A stretch of 64,000 nt of DNA from Colocasia esculenta (lineage: Eukaryota > Streptophyta > Magnoliopsida > Alismatales > Araceae): contig CM024753.1 of NCBI GenBank assembly GCA_014218235.1, positions 1,178,001-1,242,000 on the forward strand, written 5' to 3'. Made by a program: the position numbers and the translations under genes. The notes below the pieces were generated by a model. That model searched no databases, had not been told where the DNA came from, and worked only from the letters and a program-made list of their open reading frames with translations. Positions 10,369 through 21,480 of the stretch are shown piece after piece; within the stretch, counting starts at the first letter, position 1; each line of letters begins with the position of its first letter.

Positions 10369-13300
10369 TGTCACGTCCCTTCATTTAATATAGCTCTAAA
10401 TGCCGGAACGTGAACGCAAGAGGAATCAAGAGTAGAACTCTAATTAATTGAGCAAAAAATTGCTCGGGCTTTATTAAATAAAAAGAATATTTATTCATTG
10501 ACATTCTATATGTATTACATGACTCTCCATTTACAACTCAAACTTAAATGCTGCAAGGATTGATCTCTCTGCCCACAAATCCCGATATCCTGCCTTAGAA
10601 CCGTAGATAACCTGAAAAAGTAGAATTTGGTGAGCTAACTAGCCCAGTAGAATTCAATTCCTTGAAATAGAAAGGATTCACATGTATACAATCAAGAATA
10701 GGAACATGTCTACGGTAAACAATGAGTGGTCAAAACACTAAGTCAAACCAATAACATATGTAGAACGAACAGTATAGAACATGATCAATAACTCAGGAAG
10801 ATACTTAAGTTCAGTATCAGTCAGGTATTCACACGGATATGTATGAGATGATGACTAATCAAGCAGGAAATGATGTATGCCAACATCCTGGTGTCCTCAT
10901 TGTCCCCGCGCGGCCACTGACAAATTCGGGTGCTCCTCCCGGGACTGAACCAGCCCCTTGCACAGGCATAATTATCAAACGAGTCCAAAGACTCACAACT
11001 TGTCATCATAACACACTCACTCTGGTAATGGCTCAAGGGTACACATGTACTCATCATGTCTCACACAACAAGGATTTGGGGTTACTTTCACTGATTTCAC
11101 AATTGATATCTTTACATAGATCAGAGGTAGTTGGAAAGTTCAAGTTCAGAGATATTCAATAGGTACAAGAATCACATTAGTTTAGGATGTCCAAGAATGA
11201 TCCAAAGATGGATGGAAATGACATTTAAATGACTCATCAAGTAGTATAATAGTTTAGAATCCAAGAAAATAGAAAAGCCAACGAAAGAATATATCATGAG
11301 AATAGTCATGAAATCTATATGATTGATTGAACCATTCATTTACTAATTCTAATTCAGAGTTGGAGATAATAACATGTCAAGGTGAAAGCCATATGGATGT
11401 AATTTAAGGGATGAATAGGTTTGACTTTCCTTCAGTAGGAGAGGGCTCCATTGGAGAAGTCATATGTGTGTTTATCATTTTTCACCGGACCTTGCATTTT
11501 TATCATTCTACTAGGTTTACTCGAATTATGAGATTTTTAGGTAGGCCAAATTATGAGAAATTAGAAAGACGCTATTTTTATGGAATCGCTAAAATTGTGT
11601 TTTTCTTCTTCGGTGGGAGAGTTGACTTTTTATTGGTAAGAGATATGATTTTTCTGACATTTTTATTGGATTCAAATGGGGGGTACTTCCTTATTTACAT
11701 GTAATATCTTAAGTAAATGAAACATCAAATTATAACATTTACTTAAATGATATGGAATGTAATAAGGTATGAGTTTGCAGTCTTGCAGAGGTTCTGCTGA
11801 CACTTCTGAAGGAAGCAGTCCTGACAGAAACACAGAAATCTGGCTAAGTCTACTATATATATGTGAGTCGAATCATGTACAAATGGGTGAGTCGAATCAT
11901 GTATAAAGGGTCAGTCGATTCATGTATAAGGGTCAGTCGATTCATGTATAAATGGGTGAGTCGAATCATGTATAAAGGGTGAGTCGATTCATGTATAAAG
12001 GGGTCAGTCGATTCATGTATAAATGGGTGAGTCGAATCATGTATAAAGGGTGAGTCGATTCATGTATAAAGGGTGAGTCGAATCATGTATAAGGGTCAGT
12101 CGATTCATGTATAAAGGGTCAGTCGATTCATGTATAATGGGTGAGTCGAATCATGTATAAAGGGTGAGTCGATTCATGTATAAAGGGGTCAGTCGATTCA
12201 TGTATAAAGGGTGAGTCGATTCATGTATAAAGGGTGAGTCGAATCATGTATAAGGGTGAGTCGATTCATGTATAAAGGGTCTCGATTCATGTATAAATGG
12301 TGAGTCGAATCATGTATAAAGGGTGAGTCGATTCACGTATAAAGGGTGAGTCGAATCATGTATAAAGGGTGAGTCGATTCATGTATAAAGGGTGAGTCGA
12401 ATCATGTATAAAGGGTGAGTCGATTCATGTATAAAGGGTCAGTCGATTCATGTATAAATGGGTGAGTCGAATCATGTATAAAGGGTGAGTCGATTCATGT
12501 ATAAAGGGGTGTACACATACTGGTTGTAGGGATGATCCTAACTAAGTTAAGCTTACAGTATGACACAGGAAGACTTTTATTACTTTAGAAGTGATCACAA
12601 TCATGGTATGAGACATTCCTAGAATAATCATGGAGGGTCAAACAGTAGCATAATACCTTGTCCAAGGATGAACAGAAAGAAGAAGGATGTTTGAATCCTA
12701 CACAGGAGATTTCATAGCACGTAAAGTGAGTAAGATTGAGAGAGAAAGGAAAATAATTCTACCTTACTGATTTGGAGTAAGTTTCCCTCAACACAGAACT
12801 TCCCAGAAATAGGGAAAAGAAGAGAAAGCTTGCAGCAGTTGGAGAGATCTGATCTATATCAACAGAAGCAAGAGCAACACACAACAAGTAGCTCCAACCC
12901 CAAGATCTGCAGCCCCTTTTACTCAGAAGTAGCAGCAGGAAGCACTAGGAGAAAAACCGAAGAAAGTGATAGATAGGGAGAACATCTAGGAGAAGCTCTC
13001 CTGGGAAGGTCGGAATGCTGCGCACAGGAAGATTTTTATCACCCAAAGCTTCAGGTGCAAGGCACGCAGGCTTACAGGTGTTGGGGTAAAAATCCCCAAA
13101 TAGTTACCCACAGCCACATGGTCCAAGCATCACCCTAGGATTAGCACATGGGTAAAAACGTGTAAGAGATCTAACCCACCATGACATAGGCTTACGTTGC
13201 CCATGGTATGTAAGGATACAAGAATTTCCAGAAAAATCTTTCCCGTAATTAGCCCATAAATCAGCTGATCTAAATATCCTCTTGTAAACATATCCAAATG

Positions 13301-13704
13301 AAGTCCATTTGTGTTGAAATTTCAGCCATAAGCTAATGTAATGGTTTTACAAATTATGGTGATTTTTATTTAATTTTTAGAATTTATTTTACACAGGGTG
13401 AAAATTCACCCGGAAAATAGTCGCGGCGGCTTATCCTCGAAGTCCGCATGTCAATAAATCCAGATATTTATATTTATATTATCTCCACATTTTTCTGAGA
13501 ATTATGATGTTCTCAGATTTATTTTTCGTTACAATTTTTCGGTGTCGTCCTGATAGAGCGCACACCTCGAAGTACGACACTGGGGTATCATTTATTAACA
13601 CTAATTAATCCTAGATATTAATTATTTCAATCTCCTAATAATAATCAAGTGTAATAATCATATTACTTATATTTTCTAGCACATAATATTTTCTGGGTGT
13701 TACA
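10369..13704 (-). repeat. Right LTR (5' LTR in element orientation)
   Basis: The repeat is 3336 bp and nearly identical to 4504-7801, with the same TG...CA ends. The PBS is adjacent on its left side. It differs from the left LTR mainly in its minisatellite (11863-12509) and by scattered single-base changes. Confidence 0.85.
11863..12509. repeat. Minisatellite inside right LTR, about 22-24 bp unit
   Basis: Same unit and same boundaries as the array at 5995-6609, but a different copy order and about 30 bp longer. The two arrays have therefore changed by expansion, contraction or conversion since insertion. Confidence 0.9.
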
Positions 13705-13878
13705 CTCTCCCCCACAAAAAGAAATTGGTCCTCCAAATTCCATGACTAGTTTGGATGGATCACAATGATAAGTTTTCAACCTTTTAAATTTTATTTATTC
13801 CAGATTAGTCTTACCAATGTCGTTATGATTAGTATGTCATATGATGTATACATCTTCGGTATCATTTATAATCATAAC
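13705..13878 (-). mobile_element. Retrotransposon interior fragment outside the right LTR
   Basis: These 174 bases match 7802-7976, the PPT end of the element interior, although they lie on the outer side of the right LTR. The match stops at ATAATCATAAC, and the following bases are the pyrimidine-rich ALG2 leader. The likeliest source is a tandem copy (interior-LTR-interior-LTR) whose remainder was lost at the ALG2 junction. Confidence 0.8.
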
Positions 13879-14200
13879 CCCATCTCCTCCTCCTCTCTCT
13901 CACTGTCTCCTCCGATCCGCCCTTTCTTTCTCCCTCACCCTCACCAATCCCCCTTCGGTGTGCTCTCTCCGTCTTCCCCTCCCCCCATCCCCGGCGCCGG
14001 AGGGGGATTCAAGTTGCTCCGATCCGATTTTGTTTTTTGTCCATTTGATTCGATCAAATTGGACTCCAGGTCAGTGCCGCTCTCGAAGAGTCGCTGGGAC
14101 GCTTGCGACGGGTCAGCTGGCACTCGCGGCTTGGAGGTCAAGAGATCTAGGTAACCTGCGCCTCCCCTGCCGCAGCTTCTTCGCACCGCTGGGAAGGAGG
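13879..14200 (+). promoter_or_regulatory. ALG2 5' leader / core promoter region
   Basis: CT-rich sequence begins immediately after the retrotransposon fragment and continues to the ATG, as in many plant 5' leaders. No clear TATA box is seen inside it. Upstream sequence is retrotransposon-derived, so at least part of the promoter must come from that DNA unless transcription starts further downstream. Confidence 0.5.
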
Positions 14201-17200
14201 ATGAAGCTCGTGGAAGCGCCTCCCAAGCTCAAGGTCGCCATCATCCACCCGGATCTCGGCATAGGTTCTCCATCTCCCCTGTTCTTCCCTCTCTCTCTCC
14301 CCCGTCTCTCTCCCCCCGTCTCTCTCTCTCGCTCGCTCTCGCTCTCTCGTTCCAAGTTTATGTTTGTGTGTAAAAGCGGGAACAAGGAAGAATTGGACGA
14401 ATCCAGTTTCTAGTTTGTTTCGAGTAATGGGTGTTGGGATTGCAATGATTCTTGAAAGCTTGGCACTTTTCATCTTCCCGTCCAAATCTGTCTGTGTCCA
14501 ATATGAAGCTATTACTGGTTTTAGGAGTCACGAGTGCAGAATGCTACCTACGTTTCATGTATTCCAAACGGATATTCTTTACTATGTTTTGACACCTTTG
14601 TGCTACTGTATCTTGAAAACCCTTCCTCCTCCCCCCACCCCGCCCCGACACCCACGCCAACCCAACGCAAAAGAACAGAGAGAGATGGAGGAAAATTTCA
14701 TTTCTGTGCTTATACTTGTTACCAGGATTATCTCCATGGACATGAGACCTCGTCTAGTTTGTTTCTCTATTTCAGAAAGTGATATACCCCATTAATTTTA
14801 ACAGCTAGCATTCTGGATTGTATTCCCAAGGAATTTTTGGATGTAGGGGTTTTTAAATGTGCTGAAGCAGTGGCAATGTACAGTACCTGTTGAAACTGCT
14901 ATCTTTTCTAACCCCCAAAAGCTACACTAGCTATTCTATTACCTATCAGAGTTGATCAGCTTTAGATAACATAGTCGGGATGTTAAGAATATGTGATCAC
15001 CTCTCTGTGTAGGTGGCGCTGAAAGGTTGATCGTTGATGCTGCAGTTGAGCTTGCATCCCACGGTCATAGTGTTCATGTTTTCACAGCGCATCATGACAA
15101 AAATCGATGTTTCGAGGAGACTATCACTGGTGAGATTACTGATTTGTATTTCATTGACAGAATTAGGCAATTCAGGGGCTCGATGTGAGTGCATAATGAT
15201 CTACCCATTAGTCTTAACACAACTAAACCATGGGAGTTCAATATATATTGGATAGTAAGCCCACCTGCCCAAGATCAAAGCTGAATCCCTATTAAAATTT
15301 TCTTTGATAATTGGAATTCAGACATCTTGCTCCTCTAACTTTTCCACTTTCTTCCAAAAAACCTTCCAGACTTATTGGCTGATTGATCATGTAACCACCA
15401 GATGCACAAGATCTTCATTTCCCTGCCGCAGCTCATTACAGATGTTAAACGTTCATATGCTAATCTTTTGTCTATGGTGCAGGTCCTTTTCAGGTTACCC
15501 TTTATGGGTCTTTCATACCTCGCCATATTTTCCACCACTTTCATGCAGTTTGTGCATACATACGGTGCATCTTTGTAGCCCTTTGTGTGCTTTTCATGTG
15601 GCCCTGCTTTGATGTTATACTGGCAGATCAGGTCTCTGCTGTCATTCCATTGATGAAAATAAAGAGGTCGACAAAGGTAATCTTTCTCCGTCATATATTG
15701 AAGATGTGTAATTTGATTGCTAGATGAAAGCATTTTTGTATGACTTTAATACATTGTTTTTGTTTGTTTTTCCACAGATTGTGTTTTACTGTCATTTTCC
15801 AGATTTATTGTTGGCAAAACATACAACCCTTCTGAGGAGGATATATCGCAAACCAATTGATATGATTGAAGAAGCAACTACGGGTCTAAACCTTTGCTGT
15901 TTTTCAATTTCTTAACATGCCTTTTGATTTGTTTTACTGTTCCCAATAAGTTTGTCACTGACCACCTTTTTGGTTTGGCAGGTATGTCTGATCTCATTCT
16001 TGTTAACAGCAGATTTACTGCATCCACTTTTGCCAATACATTCCGGTGTTTACATAATCGAGGAATTGAACCAGCAGTTCTTTATCCATCAGTTGACATC
16101 AAGCAATTTGATGGACATTGTTCTTATAAGTAACTGACATACTTGTATATCTCTTGGTATCTTAGGCTGTATTTTAGTTGTGGATCTACCTCTTCTACTT
16201 GTATCTTGTTGTAGAGTCTTATATGCTGTGTTGTTCTGTTCAGGTTGAATTTTCTCTCAATCAATCGTTTTGAAAGGAAAAAGAACATTGGGTTAGCAAT
16301 TTCGGCATTTGCAATGCTAAGGTCCTTTGAAGGTTTTGGACCTCCAGGTCATAACTTTGCGAAAGTAACTTTGACTATTGCAGGTAATCACAATGGACTC
16401 ATGCTTAAGTGAAATATTTTACTTCCTGATGTCTGACTTCAAATGATTAAGACTGATTTTGTATATATAGTGAACGTTTATTACAGTTTTTGTTTTCCTC
16501 CTTGAAGTATATGTTTCGTATCATTCATTCCATTCCTTTTTGTTCATCCTTTGGCAGTCCTGTACTTAAAATATCTAACCATTATGCCTACCTGCTTTAA
16601 TCTTTCAATGAATAGGATAGGATACATTTTCTATTAACAGGGTACCAATATATTTACCTTTGTGGTATTAGGTGGCTATGACAAACGGTTGCCAGAAAAT
16701 GTGGAGTACCTCAAAGAGCTTAAAAGGCTAGCAGAAACTGAAGGAGTCTCTGATCAAGTTAAATTTGTTACATCTTGCTCAACGGCAGAAAGGAATCTTT
16801 TGCTCTCTGAATGTCTTTGTGTTATTTATACTCCTAAGGTAAATTGCTGATTTTCATGAATTAAATATTTTCCCTGTGGAAGTTGTCATAAAAGAGATTC
16901 ATAAGTTCTATGGCTGAATGATTTTGGAGGCCCACCCATCATTTAAGTATTGTCACAGATGCAGTCTCTCAAAAGAAAATGGGTGAAAGGAGAATTCATT
17001 GATGGGTTTTCTGAGTTGTGCTCATTAATCAAAATCTATTGATTCCCTCTCTTAAACTAAGCGGCATTTATTGGCAGGAACTTTCTCTGAGGGTAAAGGG
17101 GGGATCCATAGCAAAGTACTCAACTGCCAAATTATGCATATTCATTATCCTTCTTTCCTAGTTGACTCAATGAAATCTTGTTTATACCCTTTCATTAAGC

Positions 17201-17845
17201 TACATCACAATTTGTTGGTGTAATCGTTCATCTACTCCTCCAAGATTACTCCATTTGAACCCTTATCCATCAATTGCCTCCATCCAATTCATGGGCTTCA
17301 GATCTAGAGCATAGACCAAGCAACCCTATTGCCCCTAGCTAAGCCAGTGGTCTGTCCTTGGGAATCTTAGAAGCTATTTCAGATTGTTATCTGAATCTTT
17401 CTGACATACAAGGATGACTGCACATCATCTGAAAATTGTCGGAATTGGAGGTTGTTTTTTTTTGGGGGGGGGGGGGGGGGGTTCAGCATGGATAAAGCAC
17501 ATACATGATTATTGCCTGCTCAAATTATCATGCTTTATTTTGCCTATGCAGGATGAACATTTTGGAATCGTCCCATTGGAAGCAATGGCAGCTCGGAAGC
17601 CCGTGATTGCATGCGACAGTGGCGGCCCCACGGAGTCGATCAAGCATGGAATCACTGGGTTCCTCTGTGATCCAACACCGTTGGAGTTCTCACAGGCCAT
17701 GCATAAGCTTGCAAGTGATCCTGAGATGGCGGCCAGCATGGGCGAAGAGGCACGCGACCATGTGTCTCGGACTTTCTCAACAAACGTATTTGGAGAACAA
17801 CTAAACAGATATGTCTGTGATGTTTACCACAGGAGGATGGAGTAA
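14201..17845 (+). CDS. ALG2: ALG2-type alpha-1,3/1,6-mannosyltransferase
   Basis: ALG2 adds the second and third mannoses to the dolichol-linked N-glycan precursor on the cytosolic face of the ER. Exons: 14201-14264, 15013-15129, 15483-15676, 15778-15883, 15982-16129, 16244-16383, 16672-16838, 17552-17845. All introns are GT-AG and all phases join, giving 409 residues, close to the usual ALG2 length. The N-terminus has the GT4 glycosyltransferase GG motif (IHPDLGIGGAERLIVDAAVE). A hydrophobic segment around residues 90-110 (FVALCVLFMWPCFDVILA) is the membrane-associated part typical of ALG2. The C-terminal domain holds the GT4 EX7E motif (DEHFGIVPLEAMAA), followed by SGGPTE. The ATG begins MKLVEAPPKLKVAIIHP and is the first that reads into the family. 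No frameshift was found. It is transcribed away from the retrotransposon. Confidence 0.95.
17464..17481. repeat. Poly-G run in ALG2 intron 7
   Basis: A run of 18 G after a T-run, inside the last ALG2 intron about 70 bp before the acceptor. Its length may be unreliable in the assembly. Confidence 0.9.
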
Positions 17846-19472
17846 ACCCCAAAAAAAGAACAAAATTGTTTAGACATGGATCAAACGGTTTCTTCTGAAA
17901 CACTAGAGGAACCCATGATTTCCACAGAATCTCTCTCTTTTAGCTGGAAATATTTATGGGTTAGATCATGATTTATTTTGATGAATTACATCAGTTTAGC
18001 CTTTTTATTTTCTGTAAGAATCTCATTGCTACATCATTTCGGAAGTGACAGCTTTTGAACTAATTTAAAAAATAACATATAATTGCACATATACATATAT
18101 ATATATATCACAAATCTTACCGATTCTATTTGATCTTTATATATTCTTCATACCTTCGTGTGTACCTCTATTATCCACCGTATCCTTCAAATATGCTTAT
18201 GTCGTTGTCTTTGTTTAATCATGTTGGAAGATGAAACAAGAGTAGGTTAGTCTTTTCTTAAGACTCTGGCTCCTCCTCGTTAGCAATCAATACAGCATGG
18301 TTATAGATGATGAAAACTTACTCTGCGCTCTTTCGATTTACTTGAGCATGGGAGGGTCCTCTCCTTATCTTTAGTGGGAAGCTTCAAACTCTTCTTTCGT
18401 CAACCCATTTGGAGAGTCTGAGATTTGCATCTTGGCAATCCAATTCACCAAAACGAGTTTTTGATACTTGGTGATCCAGATCTATCTTCGGCTAAGTAAA
18501 CCAAGAATTGTTTGGGAGATCCAAATATCAAAGTAGTGACATTTACTAGCAACAGCATACATAAGCAGTCGATAAATATAGATTGATCTGAAATCTGATG
18601 CAAATCCAATATGACATCTATGGATATATATGAAAGATCAAAACCAACGACTTGAATACTAGTATAGATATATTTATTCTATGGCACACCAAAACCCTAG
18701 ATTGAACTGCTACCAAACGGAGACAAATCTTTAATGCATCCAATCCCCACCTCAACGATGAGTTATTGTCTCCCACCAAAACCCATTGAAATGGGCCAAG
18801 CCAGGCTGAGCTCGGACCGAACGTGGTCCTCCTGGGCCTGGCCACCACGTGTCGCTACCCTGCTGGGCCCCGGTAGCGCCGCAGGCGCCATGCACGAGAC
18901 CCGGTCGGTACTTTTTAAATAGATGGGCCGGGAGAGGGGACCAACCAGTCCCCCCCGCGGCTGAGATGGCTTAACGCGGCGCCCACATGACTGCGGCCCG
19001 CCGGCCCAGTTCAGCCCCCCATCTGGGCGGTCCCCCCCCCCCCCCCCCCACACCCCCCCCCACACGAGCGGAGACGTCCGTGCCAGTGGCACGCCCGAAC
19101 AGCCTTCGCCCGGGATGGCACGTGCCAAATCGAGTGCGGCACGGGATGGGATCCCGCGAACGGCGTTCCTTTAAAGGGGTTTAAATACCATATTTATTAC
19201 ATAAGCGCGATTATTGTTTTTTATATGCTATATTTATCGAGTTTTTTTTTTCTGATATATTTTCGAGCTTGGGTTTGAAACAGTGGTTCAGATCGACTCG
19301 GATTGAGGAGAAAAACCCACCACTCTCTAAATTGGGTTGGATTCAAGTGCCCTGATCACTTGGAAGCATGAAATACATTATGATACATTATTTAGATTAG
19401 AAGTTAAGGGTTGGTTCAAATTGACCGTATTTTGAGCTAAGTTGGGTTTCAACCTGGTGATGAAAAGTTATG
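17846..19472. other. ALG2 3' flank and intergenic DNA with GC-rich island
   Basis: The first few hundred bases are ALG2 3' UTR and flank. A GC-rich block runs from about 18780 to 19170 with CACGTGTC, a (C)18 tract at 19032-19049 and ORFs of Pro/Gly/Arg composition on both strands. I see no protein family in it. No gene is called. Confidence 0.5.
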
Positions 19473-19573
19473 ATATGTTTGGGACTAAGATAGATTGGGA
19501 TAGAATGATGATATCTTCAAAAATTTAAAAATATTTTCACTGTATCTTCGGTCTATCCTAATACCAAACATAT
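19473..19573. mobile_element. Candidate short TIR element
   Basis: ATATGTTTGGGACTAAGATAG on the left is matched in inverted order by CTATCCTAATACCAAACATAT on the right, around a short AT-rich loop. This looks like a small MITE. I could not define a clean target duplication. Confidence 0.45.
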
Positions 19574-19752
19574 TTAATATTCAAGTCAAGTTTGACGTGA
19601 TCCACCTTAACTCAACTCGAATCAAGTGGCTGCCTTGATTTTAGGTGATTTTAACAAGGTGGCGCCTTTAGATGATTTTCACAAGATTTCATGGAGGTGC
19701 GTAGGGGCTTTAAAAATATGATTTCTTCAGGCAGGATTTGAGTGGGTGGGAG

Positions 19753-20115
19753 TAGGGTTGTTCATTATTTAGTCCAACTTGAAAAATCGAATCGAATCGA
19801 CTGGTTTGGTTCGGTTTGAAGACTTCATGGGTTCAGTTCAATTTGGTGTTAAGAAATTGAAATGAACCGAATATATATATATATATAAAATTAATATCAT
19901 ATAATTTTAAAAAGTACTTCGTAGCTCAGTTGGTTAGCGCGGGCGCGTGACCTCCAAAAGAGGTTGGAGGTTGTTGGTTCGAAACTTGTAGCTATCAAGT
20001 TTTGTTTTTTTTATTTCGGTTCGAACCAAATCGATTCGGTTCGGTTTGCTATAGTAAAATAGTTTGATTCGATTTGTTAAAAAATAAGGAGTGAACTGAA
20101 TCGTGTTCATCCCTA
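19753..20115 (+). mobile_element. hAT-type non-autonomous element carrying a tRNA-like sequence
   Basis: The ends are TAGGGTTGTTCA and, reverse-complemented, TAGGGATGAACA, matching the hAT terminal pattern TAGGGNTGNNCA. A perfect 8-bp target duplication GGTGGGAG flanks it (19745-19752 and 20116-20123). Inside each end are GGTTCGGTTCGG-like subterminal repeats in inverted arrangement. The centre holds an AT-rich stretch and a tRNA-like sequence at 19916-19999. There is no transposase. A second, inverted copy is at 43275-43584. Confidence 0.85.
19916..19999 (+). repeat. tRNA-like cargo in hAT element
   Basis: A clear D-arm/A-box (GTAGCTCAGTTGGTTAGCGC) is followed by an anticodon-arm-like palindrome (GACCTCCAAAAGAGGTT) and a B-box (GGTTCGAAAC). 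The outer bases ACTT..TAGC and GCTA..AAGT can pair. Spacing between anticodon arm and T-arm is too long for a normal tRNA and one D-stem pair is lost, so I call it tRNA-like rather than a tRNA gene and assign no anticodon. Confidence 0.6.
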
Positions 20116-20235
20116 GGTGGGAGGGGTCTCAGATTTTGATCTCATAGTGAGCGTTGTCACCCAATGACATTTTCAGTGGTATAGTACACCAAAAAAAAAA
20201 AAGGCTGCCTTGACTTGCTAGGTCTCTTATATTAA

Positions 20236-20626
20236 GGCACTGTTTGGAATAGAGTTTAGAAAAAAATTCGAAGTGAGAAATCTCTGACAATTTCACAATC
20301 GTTACCAAATGTTCTGAGGCGACCTCGACTTCCACGTCCGCTGCACTTTCGAGGGAAGAGAGAGACGAACATAAGAAAGTGTCGGAGCCGCTTTCGTCGA
20401 AGCGGCAGATGAGCCGCTTTGATAAAATTCTGAGAAAATGTTGGTAGGCGTCGACGTGGAGGACGAAGGAGCGAGCGATTAGTTTTTTTTTTTTTTTTTT
20501 TAAATGATGTCGTTTTTGTTGGAGTGGCACGCGCGATGAGGTGAAAATCTCGTCGCCCGTACATGGCACCTGCAAAAGCGGCTTCTCCCGATTCCGACTC
20601 CTGCAGAAACCATGCCAAACGATACC
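20236..20626. mobile_element. Tourist/Harbinger-type MITE with TAA target duplication
   Basis: The left end is GGCACTGTTTGGAAT and the right end, reverse-complemented, is GGTATCGTTTGGCAT. TAA flanks both sides (20233-20235 and 20627-20629). Inside is GCGGCAGATGAGCCGCTTTG, similar to internal text of the element at 46039-46390, so the two are probably one family. A poly-T run lies at about 20482-20500. The 120- and 175-residue minus-strand ORFs across it have no recognised domain. Confidence 0.75.
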
Positions 20627-21289
20627 TAAGAGGAGCTTGAAGTGGGTTCTTTTCAAAAAGAAAAACTTTTAATATGCATTAGGCGTAGATAAATATTATC
20701 TATTCTAGACATAAATAGGTGTGACTCCCAATAATATGACATTTGTAAGTAATTTTTTCCCTTTTTAAAAAATGTTACTTCCGACTCGTACCCTCCTCCG
20801 GCACTACCTTTCCATATAATATATATGATCCAAATAGATAGATTATGTGATTATTAACAGACTCATCGACTCAAATGCATATCTTAACCTCGTAGAAAAC
20901 AACGTCAACTTAAAATTGCACACCGACACATATCCCAATCAGGTGATCCAAAAGGACTAAAAAAATTAAAAAAAAATCAATAGTGGGTCAACCCCATTTG
21001 ACCCATTAACATCATCTAACCTTTAAACTTTTTTAAATTTCTTTTGAACTATCTAATCAGACTGTACTACACAGACATATATGTACCACTGGTCAACCCA
21101 AATCCAGACACATATCCTAATAAAACACACGTCCATGTTCTTAATGATAAGAAGATTCACACCCCCTCCCCCACCCATACGAATCCAAAATATTTAACAA
21201 TGTCCGGATATGCTGCAAGTTTACTCCCTCTTCCTTCGACTTCACAGTTCACGAGTCACGACCCACCCACACATCCCTACACGACCCAG

Positions 21290-21480
21290 AAGTCGCCACG
21301 TGGAGGCCCTGACGCACGCGGTTGAACAGCATGGGCATGACGTCATCGTCAGGGGTCAGCTCCCCGGCCTCGTCCGTCCAATACGCCCTCTCCGTCGCTT
21401 CAACGTGTCAAAAGATGCGCCCCGTTTGCCAGCTCACGGTGGTTCGAACCCGGCGCCCCCTCTCCTCCAACCCCACGTAC
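21290..21480. promoter_or_regulatory. Promoter-like GC-rich block with G-box and CRE-type palindromes
   Basis: Two perfect palindromes recognised by plant bZIP/bHLH factors lie 34 bases apart: CCACGTGG at 21296-21303 and TGACGTCA at 21338-21345. The block is much richer in GC than its surroundings. No gene clearly starts next to it; the nearest plus-strand gene begins at 25527. Confidence 0.35.

Larger units (their letters stand above)
4504..13878 (-). mobile_element. LTR retrotransposon, non-autonomous, with partial tandem structure
   Basis: Two near-identical direct repeats (4504-7801 and 10369-13704) flank a 2.57 kb interior. Orientation is minus: a PBS matching the initiator tRNA-Met 3' end lies left of the right repeat, and a purine tract lies right of the left repeat. 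The interior has only a gag nucleocapsid remnant and no reverse transcriptase, integrase or RNase H. This fits a LARD-like or internally deleted Ty3/gypsy-type element. Another 174 bases of interior (PPT end) lie beyond the right LTR, so the unit is not a simple LTR-interior-LTR insertion. The LTRs differ at scattered positions and in minisatellite length, which suggests fairly recent insertion. Confidence 0.85.

Noticed and set aside
19916..19999. Functional tRNA gene
   Set aside because: The A- and B-boxes are present but arm spacing and stem pairing are wrong for a cloverleaf, and the sequence is cargo in a transposon.
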